From: Bacteroidales bacterium UBA6377
Lineage (GTDB): Bacteria > Bacteroidota > Bacteroidia > Bacteroidales > UBA932
Length of the DNA stretch: 10,562 bases
Reading direction: 5' to 3'
Assembly: GCA_002438805.1 (NCBI GenBank)
Contig: DJQV01000015.1
Location: 206,280-216,841 of the forward strand
Positions 5,040 to 10,562 of this stretch are shown in pieces (positions within the stretch are counted from its first letter, which is position 1; the number at the start of each line of letters is the position of its first letter). Under the pieces are notes generated by a model that was not told the DNA's origin, searched no databases, and saw only the letters and a program-made list of their open reading frames with translations. Made by a program: the position numbers and the translations under genes.

Positions 5040-7517
5040 ATGAACAATCTCATCAAAGCGGCCTTGACATTGGCCGCGACACTAATCTGCACTTCAAACG
5101 CAAGTGCGGCAAGACAGACTCCGACTGAAATCGGAGGAACCATATATGATAAGGCAAGCGGAGAGCCTTTGGGCTGGACGACTGTCGCTCTGATGGACAA
5201 GGACAGCAGCATAATTGCAGGCACCACCTGCGAAGCTGACGGCACCTACAGACTGGCAGCCAAACCCGGAGAATACACCCTCACAGCGTCCCTGCTCGGA
5301 TACAAAAACTTCAGCCGTCAGGTGACACTACTTGCTGGGACCAAAGAGAAAGTTGTGATCTTCCTTGAAGAAGATGCCGGCATGCTTTCCGGCGCCACTG
5401 TCACCGAAAGGGTCAAGCTGGTGGAAATGAAAGTGGACAAAGTGGTCATGAACATATCCCAAAGCGCCTTCGCCCAAGGCAGCAATGCCCTTGAGCTCCT
5501 CGGCAAAACTCCAGGAGTCACCATAGACAAGGACGGCAACATCAAGCTCAACGGAAAGAGCGTCCAGGTCTGGATTGACGGACGGCCCTCCTATCTGGAC
5601 GGACAGAGCCTTGAAGCTATGCTGCGCTCCACGGGAGGCGAAAGCATCGAAAAATTCGAACTGATGGAACACCCTTCCTCCAAGTATGATGCTTCAGGCC
5701 AGGGCGGCATCATCAACATCAAGACCAAACGCAACACGCTCGCAGGCCTCAACGGCAGCCTCGGTGCAGACGGAGGTGGCATGTATTTCAAAGACACCGA
5801 CCGCTTCCTATGGCAGGAAAGCAGTTGGGCGAACCTCAATTATCGAGGCAGAAAAACCAGCACATTCCTCAACATCTACGAGGGCATATACAACACCGAC
5901 ATCAAGATGGACATCGACAACCGTCTGGACAATGCAGGCATTCCGATGGCCATAACATCCAGTTCCCTCCAGAAAGACCGTTATTCCAACTGGCAGGTAC
6001 GCCTCGGCAACGACTGGATGGCAGACGAGCGCAATACTTTCGGATTTATAGTAAATATCCCTATGGCTCATGACCTTATGAGTTCTGACAGGGCCCATAA
6101 CATCACAAACCAGACCATCGGGAACACCACGATTGAGAGGACAGAGTCCGACACCAGAAACGACAACAGGATGAGGCAGGTCAACACAAACCTCAACTAC
6201 ACGCACATTTTCGACCAGTCGCGCAGTGCAGAACTGACAGCCAACCTCGACTGGTACAACAATACCGGCACTGGTGAAGGAATTACCGACATCTACGCGC
6301 TTACAGACCGTATGGCAGACTGGACCGGCAGCCGGAGGGAGATCGGCTCGGACAACAGGGTCAACATATACTCGGCTAAAATCGACTATCAGACATTGGT
6401 AGCCAAAATGTTCATGCTTGAGGCCGGACTCAAGTGGGCTCTCTCCTCCACCGACAACACGACCACACGTATCGAAACGGGACTGCCGGATAGGAACACC
6501 GAATTCAACTACCGCGAACACATCGGGGCCGCATATATCTCTGCTTCAGCACAGCTTGGCCCAAAGTGGTCTCTGAAGGCCGGACTGCGAGGAGAATACA
6601 CCAACTCATTCGGGGACTGGATTTCCGCCTCGGACCAGACAAGGCGAAGTTATTTCGATCTCTTCCCGACGGTATTTGCCGGATTCACCCCGAAAGCCGG
6701 GCTCAACTTCGCACTCTCCTATTCAAGGCGCATCCAGAGACCAAGTTACTACGCCCTCAATCCAGCAGAAAACTACATTGACGCCCATTCCTATACTGTC
6801 GGAGACCCGGCTTTGAAGCCTTCGTACATAGACGAAGTATCACTGTCCGCCGGCATGGGCCAGCACTTCGCCCTCAGCGCCGGATACAGCCACACCGGAG
6901 ACATGTTCTCCCAAATGCCGTACCTCAAGGCAAATGGAGACCAGATGCTGGCTTGGGCCAACTTCGGCCGGCAGGACATGGCAATCCTTACCGCAGCCCT
7001 GTCAGAACTCCCGATCACCAGATGGTTCATCTGGACCGTCAATGCCAATGCCCTGTACATGGATGCTTCCACAGCCGGTATGGCAGAGAACAGAACCCTC
7101 TCGGCAGCCCTGTACACCTGCCTCACCTTCAACCTCCCGTCCGACTGGAAAATCCAACTTGACGGAAGATACAACTCCCCTATGGCCTATGGTTTCTTCA
7201 AGATCCGCGACCAGTACACTGCCAATCTTGCAGTACGCAAGAACATGCTTGACGGCAGACTCACTCTCACAGCCAAACTCGACGACATCTTCCGTACATT
7301 GGCGACCAATCTGGACTGCCTGACAGCAGGGGACGAATCCGTGCTCGGCAGCGTAAAAAGTTCATACCTAGGACAGAAGTACTACGCGCAGAGCTTCCAT
7401 ATAGGCATCAGTTGGAACTTCGGGAAAGCCACCGGGACCCAAAGGCGCAATGTCGGCAATATCGATGAGGCTTCCCGTATCGGAAGCGCCAAAGGATCCG
7501 GGATCGAGGGCAAATGA
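5040..7517 (+). CDS. Outer-membrane beta-barrel protein, TonB-dependent-receptor-like
   Basis: 825 residues from the ATG at 5040. A GTG at 5022 would add six residues but falls at the predicted transcription start. The N-terminus has a signal peptide with a hydrophobic core (LIKAALTLAATLICTS) and a likely cut after NASA. A carboxypeptidase-regulatory-like beta sandwich follows (about 25-115: GTIYDKASGEPLGWTTV, DGTYRL, LLGYKNF). Next is a plug-like domain (about 120-225: LELLGKTPGVTIDKDGNIK, GGIINIKTK), and then a long barrel of alternating aromatic strands to about residue 795. This matches the outer membrane beta-barrel family (OMP_b-brl_3 type). A basic tail with RRNVGNIDEASRIG lies beyond the last strand. 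No SusD-like partner is adjacent. Its substrate is unknown; a role in uptake or envelope assembly is inferred. Confidence 0.88.
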   Translation: MNNLIKAALTLAATLICTSNASAARQTPTEIGGTIYDKASGEPLGWTTVALMDKDSSIIAGTTCEADGTYRLAAKPGEYTLTASLLGYKNFSRQVTLLAGTKEKVVIFLEEDAGMLSGATVTERVKLVEMKVDKVVMNISQSAFAQGSNALELLGKTPGVTIDKDGNIKLNGKSVQVWIDGRPSYLDGQSLEAMLRSTGGESIEKFELMEHPSSKYDASGQGGIINIKTKRNTLAGLNGSLGADGGGMYFKDTDRFLWQESSWANLNYRGRKTSTFLNIYEGIYNTDIKMDIDNRLDNAGIPMAITSSSLQKDRYSNWQVRLGNDWMADERNTFGFIVNIPMAHDLMSSDRAHNITNQTIGNTTIERTESDTRNDNRMRQVNTNLNYTHIFDQSRSAELTANLDWYNNTGTGEGITDIYALTDRMADWTGSRREIGSDNRVNIYSAKIDYQTLVAKMFMLEAGLKWALSSTDNTTTRIETGLPDRNTEFNYREHIGAAYISASAQLGPKWSLKAGLRGEYTNSFGDWISASDQTRRSYFDLFPTVFAGFTPKAGLNFALSYSRRIQRPSYYALNPAENYIDAHSYTVGDPALKPSYIDEVSLSAGMGQHFALSAGYSHTGDMFSQMPYLKANGDQMLAWANFGRQDMAILTAALSELPITRWFIWTVNANALYMDASTAGMAENRTLSAALYTCLTFNLPSDWKIQLDGRYNSPMAYGFFKIRDQYTANLAVRKNMLDGRLTLTAKLDDIFRTLATNLDCLTAGDESVLGSVKSSYLGQKYYAQSFHIGISWNFGKATGTQRRNVGNIDEASRIGSAKGSGIEGK

Positions 7518-7521
7518 CAAC

Positions 7522-7555
7522 AAATTGTTCCGGCTTTGCAAAGCCGGAACAATTT
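7522..7555. repeat. Perfect 34-bp palindrome (probable terminator, overlapping the next promoter)
   Basis: AAATTGTTCCGGCTTTG is followed immediately by its exact reverse complement, giving two 17-bp arms with no spacer. As RNA it would form a strong GC-centred hairpin 4 nt after the barrel-gene stop, with only a short T-run after it. It may therefore be a terminator, an operator, or both. Confidence 0.85.
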
Positions 7556-7565
7556 CGTACTTTTG
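7535..7565 (+). promoter_or_regulatory. Promoter of the TPR/HTH regulator gene
   Basis: TTTG (7535-7538) and TACTTTTG (7558-7565) are spaced by 19 bp, an exact fit to the Bacteroidota consensus. The -33 element occupies the last bases of the left palindrome arm, at the dyad centre. The start codon lies only 7 bp after the -7 element, so the mRNA would be leaderless or nearly so. Confidence 0.7.
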
Positions 7566-7572
7566 GGGACTT

Positions 7573-9174
7573 ATGAACAAAGCCTTTCCTATCTTTATCA
7601 TTGCGCTATGCCTGACGGCGTGTCACAGTGGAACAGACCTCCCCGATGATCTCCGGAAAGCGGAGTCGCTCGTGGACTCAAAACCCGACAGTGCCGCGGC
7701 GATACTTGACTCAAGACCATACACCGCTGCCGACGGGGCGTTCAGACATGCCTCCTGGTGTTTGCTTAAAACCTACGCGGACTATAACTCATACAAGCCA
7801 CAACTCGATGAAGAGATCATGAACTCCGGGGTGCAATGGTTCCTGCGTCATGGCTCAGACGATCGGAAAGCCTTGTCCTATTACCTGCGCAGTGTTGTGA
7901 ATCAAGAAAACAAGTCAGGAAACGAAGCCGAATGGGTCCACGACCTGATGATGGCGAGTCGGCAGATCGAAGGATCCGATAACCACATGCTTGCCGCCTT
8001 GATCCACATGAGATACGCCACCGCCTTGAATGAGAGGAGATGGTACAACTCGTCCATTCCGGAATTTGAGAAAGGGATAGAGGAAGCTCGGGCTGCAGGA
8101 TCCAAAGCCCTCGAAATCACCGGCCTCATAAATACCTCCCACGCCCTAATGTTCTTGGCTGACTCCGGCGGGGACTATTCGGAGGCCATCAGGCGCGGAG
8201 AAGAAGCGGTGTCCGTGGCCAAGGAAGGCCGTTCGGAGAACGACTACGCCAGAGCTCTTTATGGCGTCGCTGCCATTTACAGTCGCGACGGGCAGTTTGA
8301 CAAGGCCCTCGAATGTGCATCAGAGGGCGTCAGGACGCAAGAAAGACTGGTAAAGGAGGGGAAAAGGAAAGAGCGCGTACGCTATGTTGTGCTTGCAGAT
8401 GCTTTCCGCAAAATGGGAATGGCTGATTCCGCACTGTTCTATGCGGCAAAAGATCTTGATTCACCAAATCTCGTCTCAAGGATCACCGCCTCACAGATAA
8501 CATATATAGTATACAGAGACCTGCTCCACGATGATGCCAACGCGGTCAAATATCTTACTCTCAACCATCAACTCAACGACCAGAGGACGGCAGAACAGCA
8601 AAGCGACAAAATCATAGAGTCCAGAGTGGAGCTGGAAAAGGCTGATGCCCGTTCTTCCCGAGCCAGAATCATCGGAACGGCTCTGTCGGTGCTGATAGTC
8701 CTTGCAGTTGCCATATTCGTGATGGCCAAAATTTTCCGTAACAAATTGGAATCCAGAGACAGTGCCATTGAAGAGAAAGAAGAGGAACTGAATCGTGGAC
8801 AGGCTAAACTCATTCAAAGCGAACGCAACCGCTCGGAACTGCGGTCAGTTCTCATGGATGAAGACAAACTTGTGACATCCTTGAGAGAAAGCGACCGCTA
8901 TCTCTCCGACAAGGACTGGAAAAGACTGGATGAAATTCTGGACAAGGTCTGTGATCACTTCCCTACCCGGCTAAAAACCTCATTTCCAGATATAACCCAG
9001 AATGAAATGAGGATCGCCACTCTGCTGCGATTCCGTTTCAATGGGAAACAGATGTCAAGCATGCTCGGGATATCCCCTGTCTCCGTTACCAAGGCCAAAC
9101 AGCGGCTGCGCCTACGGCTCAGCAGTGCCATGCCAGAAGGCTGCACCATAGATGAGTTTATTGCATCTTTTTAA
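7573..9174 (+). CDS. Membrane-spanning TPR protein with C-terminal GerE/LuxR-like HTH
   Basis: 533 residues from the ATG at 7573; longer in-frame readings overlap the barrel gene and the palindrome. It starts with a hydrophobic segment ending in lipobox LTAC (Cys17), suggesting a lipoprotein. A long helical region (about 25-340) with TPR-like pairs (ALYGVAAIYSRDGQFDKALE and others) follows. One transmembrane helix spans about 366-385, then a charged coiled coil (about 388-450), then a helix-turn-helix (about 477-517: NEMRIATLLRFRFNGKQMSS, LGISPVSVTKAKQRL). The predicted layout is sensor outside and DNA-binding domain inside, i.e. a one-component transmembrane regulator. Similar TPR-TM-HTH proteins occur in Bacteroidota. 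The signal and target genes are unknown; the LiaF-like gene 11 nt downstream is a natural candidate. Confidence 0.85.
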   Translation: MNKAFPIFIIALCLTACHSGTDLPDDLRKAESLVDSKPDSAAAILDSRPYTAADGAFRHASWCLLKTYADYNSYKPQLDEEIMNSGVQWFLRHGSDDRKALSYYLRSVVNQENKSGNEAEWVHDLMMASRQIEGSDNHMLAALIHMRYATALNERRWYNSSIPEFEKGIEEARAAGSKALEITGLINTSHALMFLADSGGDYSEAIRRGEEAVSVAKEGRSENDYARALYGVAAIYSRDGQFDKALECASEGVRTQERLVKEGKRKERVRYVVLADAFRKMGMADSALFYAAKDLDSPNLVSRITASQITYIVYRDLLHDDANAVKYLTLNHQLNDQRTAEQQSDKIIESRVELEKADARSSRARIIGTALSVLIVLAVAIFVMAKIFRNKLESRDSAIEEKEEELNRGQAKLIQSERNRSELRSVLMDEDKLVTSLRESDRYLSDKDWKRLDEILDKVCDHFPTRLKTSFPDITQNEMRIATLLRFRFNGKQMSSMLGISPVSVTKAKQRLRLRLSSAMPEGCTIDEFIASF

Positions 9175-9185
9175 ATATCAATGCC

Positions 9186-9848
9186 ATGAAATCGCTCAAC
9201 AAAACCATTTTCGGACTTGCCCTCATAGCATTGGGCATATTGTGGATATTAAGTATTTCCGGAGTTCTCAGTTTCAACATTTTCTTTAAGGGATGGTGGA
9301 CTCTTCTCATAATGATCCCGTTTCTGCTCGGGTTCATCACTCACCCCAACTGGGGTTCAGTCATGGGATTCAGCACAGGTGTCCTCCTGCTGCTTCAGGC
9401 GCAGGGGTTAATCGACTGGTCCATCTTCTGGAAACTCGGACTCGCCGTACTCCTGATAATCATCGGAGCATGCAGTATCTTCTCCGGCAAGTCTCACGGC
9501 TTCAAGATGGAGACGACACAAATAGATAATGGAGTGAAATCCTACAACATCGCATTCGGCGAGCAGAACAAGAAGATCAGCGGAGAAGTTTTCGAGGGAG
9601 CAAGGATTGAGGCCGCTTTCGGCTCCATGACACTCGACTTAAGGGAAGCCATCATAAATAACGATCAGCATATCAGCGTACAGGCCAAATTTGCCGGTGT
9701 CAAGATCATGCTCCCTGACGGAATAGCCGTCGATGTAAAGGGGACATCGGCTTTCGGTGGTGTGAACAACAAGCTGTCTGGACGGAGCGGCCGTCACACC
9801 ATATTCATAGACGCAGAATGCGCATTCGGAGGAGTCGAGATAAGTTGA
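9186..9848 (+). CDS. LiaF-like membrane protein
   Basis: 220 residues. Four hydrophobic helices (about 8-25, 37-52, 57-72 and 80-99) form a LiaI/LiaF-type membrane domain (DUF5668-like). A C-terminal soluble beta domain (about 115-220) has repeated motifs AAFGSMTLDL, FAGVKIMLPDG, SAFGGVNNK and CAFGGVEIS, typical of the LiaF C-terminal domain. In Firmicutes LiaF holds the LiaRS envelope-stress system inactive; in Bacteroidota the role is little known. It follows the HTH regulator by 11 nt with no visible promoter of its own, so the two likely form one operon. A functional partnership is inferred. Confidence 0.85.
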   Translation: MKSLNKTIFGLALIALGILWILSISGVLSFNIFFKGWWTLLIMIPFLLGFITHPNWGSVMGFSTGVLLLLQAQGLIDWSIFWKLGLAVLLIIIGACSIFSGKSHGFKMETTQIDNGVKSYNIAFGEQNKKISGEVFEGARIEAAFGSMTLDLREAIINNDQHISVQAKFAGVKIMLPDGIAVDVKGTSAFGGVNNKLSGRSGRHTIFIDAECAFGGVEIS

Positions 9849-9885
9849 TTTTTTCCGCTGCTATATCAAGTATCGAATATTTTTA

Positions 9886-9893
9886 TATCTTTG
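9886..9893 (+). promoter_or_regulatory. -7 element TATCTTTG for the DUF2795-type gene
   Basis: This is a perfect TAnnTTTG match in an A/T-rich gap, 22 bp before the start codon at 9916. No clear TTTG lies 19-21 bp upstream. It resembles the rplS -7 element in sequence. Confidence 0.65.
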
Positions 9894-9915
9894 CGGACTA
9901 AACATTGTACGACTT

Positions 9916-10137
9916 ATGTATTGGACACTTGAACTGGCAAGCAGCCTGGACGATGCACCATGGCCTGCAAGCAAAGAAGAATTGATTGACTACGCAAACC
10001 GTTCCGGAGCTCCGGAAGAAGTTATAGAGAACCTTGAGGAACTCGAAGAGGAAGGCGAGATATACGAATCCATCGAGGATATCTGGCCCGACTACCCCAC
10101 CAAAGACGACTTCTTCTTTAACGAGGAGGAGTATTGA
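9916..10137 (+). CDS. DUF2795-type small acidic protein
   Basis: 73 residues, very acidic, no signal peptide or membrane segment, so probably cytoplasmic. The N-terminal part (MYWTLELASSLDDAPWPASK) and helical centre (ELIDYANRSGAPEEVIENLEEL) match DUF2795 proteins common in Bacteroidota, as I remember the family. The tail SIEDIWPDYPTKDDFFFNEEEY is aromatic and acidic. The function is unknown. The gene has its own -7 element and a strong terminator 92 nt after its stop, so it is probably a single-gene unit. Confidence 0.85.
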   Translation: MYWTLELASSLDDAPWPASKEELIDYANRSGAPEEVIENLEELEEEGEIYESIEDIWPDYPTKDDFFFNEEEY

Positions 10138-10228
10138 TTGATAATCACAAACATACAATTCCGTAGCAGCATCACAATAATGCTCCGAGGATGAGAGAAG
10201 ACTGAATGCCGCGGCACCTTGAGTCCGC
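10138..10228 (+). other. Long 3' untranslated region
   Basis: About 90 nt separate the DUF2795 stop from its terminator with no coding potential. It contains AGCAT/ATGCT (arms around 10169-10184) and the self-complementary GCCGCGGC (10208-10215). Such a tail can be a source of a 3'-derived small RNA, but nothing here proves it. Confidence 0.3.
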
Positions 10229-10267
10229 AAAGCGAGTTAGGTTATATCGCACCTGACTCGCTTTTTT
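10229..10267 (+). terminator. Rho-independent terminator of the DUF2795-type gene
   Basis: AAAGCGAGTTAGGT pairs with ACCTGACTCGCTTT (one T-G pair) around an 8-nt loop and is followed by TTT. This is the strongest terminator in the window. Confidence 0.93.
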
Positions 10268-10517
10268 GTTATGTCGAGGTGACATGCGGCCAGAGCAGAA
10301 TCCGAGAATGTAAACTTATCCGGCGGATTGGCGTTCTGCCGGACAAAGTGTCTCTCAACGGCGTTTTCTCCGTGGAATAGCGCTTTGGCCGGACAAAATC
10401 AGGGTAAGCACCTCCGCAATTGCGTTGCGGCCGCTTCAGGTTAGAGCATTTTCCACATCTTTTGCTATAACCCGAAAGCACGAAAGCCACAGGATGACGA
10501 TTTCAGAACCAGTACCT
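10268..10517. other. Non-coding intergenic region with short repeats
   Basis: About 250 bases with no convincing gene. GCCGGACAAA occurs twice exactly 50 bp apart (10338-10347 and 10388-10397), GGCGTT occurs twice nearby (10330, 10360), and ATCCGGCGGAT is a small palindrome at 10318-10328. ATGTC/GACAT also forms a small dyad near 10273-10287. It may be a genomic repeat unit or a regulatory region. Confidence 0.5.
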
Positions 10518-10562
10518 ATGTTTGATATCCAAAATAATTGGAGAGCTTTTTCAAAGCTCATG
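10518..10562 (+). CDS. Possible 5' end of a gene leaving the window
   Basis: An ATG at 10518 opens a frame of 15 codons (MFDIQNNWRAFSKLM) to the window edge; a second in-frame ATG is at 10560. TATGTTTG (10517-10524) fits a -7 promoter element, in which case the second ATG would be the start. A hairpin GAGCTTT-TTC-AAAGCTC (10543-10559) lies just before it. The product cannot be named. Confidence 0.35.
   Translation, partial: MFDIQNNWRAFSKLM

Noticed and set aside
5808..6521. A 237-codon open frame on the minus strand
   Set aside because: It is antisense to the barrel domain of the outer-membrane protein, with no recognisable motif and no promoter.
7450..7572. 41 extra N-terminal codons for the TPR/HTH protein
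   Set aside because: They overlap the barrel gene, the palindrome and the promoter, and would bury the lipoprotein signal that begins at 7573.
10269..10490. A 73-codon open frame on the minus strand
   Set aside because: Basic, low-quality translation over short repeats with no family resemblance and no promoter seen; it ends against the DUF2795 terminator. It is kept only as intergenic sequence.
1..10562. CRISPR array, prophage, transposon or toxin-antitoxin system
   Set aside because: No regularly spaced repeats, transposase, integrase or typical small gene pair was found on either strand; tRNA-Arg is not followed by an integrase or a repeated tRNA end.

Overview
The window looks like chromosomal DNA from a member of the Bacteroidota, most likely the order Bacteroidales. 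Four points support this. Promoter-like TAnnTTTG elements precede several genes. No clear Shine-Dalgarno sequences are visible. There is a carboxypeptidase-like-domain/beta-barrel outer-membrane protein with no SusD partner. There is also a small acidic DUF2795-type protein. The fairly G+C-rich codon usage and this gene mix would fit Alistipes or a related genus, but family and genus are guesses. All genes lie on the + strand, and most of the window is ordinary housekeeping DNA. No CRISPR array, transposase or phage gene was seen.

Layout. Positions 1-2450 hold the tail of an unidentified gene, a family 2 glycosyltransferase that seems to start at CTG, and a TrkA-like potassium-uptake regulator that overlaps it by 17 nt. 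Positions 2495-4255 hold the co-chaperone pair grpE-dnaJ, without dnaK or hrcA. Positions 4261-4879 hold a good promoter, ribosomal protein L19 (rplS), tRNA-Arg(ACG) and a rho-independent terminator. Positions 4880-5039 are a regulatory-looking intergenic stretch with three TGTCCAC repeats and a 10-bp dyad around a -7 element. The 825-residue outer-membrane beta-barrel protein follows (5040-7517).

The accessory part runs from 7522 to 9848. A perfect 34-bp palindrome follows the barrel gene directly, and the -33 element of the next promoter sits at its centre. That promoter drives a predicted membrane-spanning one-component regulator: a lipoprotein-type signal, TPR-like helices, one transmembrane helix, a coiled coil and a GerE/LuxR-like helix-turn-helix. 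A LiaF-like four-helix membrane protein follows 11 nt later, probably in the same operon. This pair is the best candidate for a little-described sensory system, although both architectures occur elsewhere in Bacteroidota. A DUF2795-type protein with its own promoter and strong terminator follows. The last 300 bases are non-coding with short repeats, and possibly the first codons of a gene that leaves the window.

How the genes may work together: the first half serves surface-glycan synthesis, potassium homeostasis, protein folding and translation. The second half is envelope-related: an outer-membrane barrel, then a membrane-anchored transcription regulator with a LiaF-like partner, which suggests envelope-stress sensing. 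That link is inferred from gene order and domains only.
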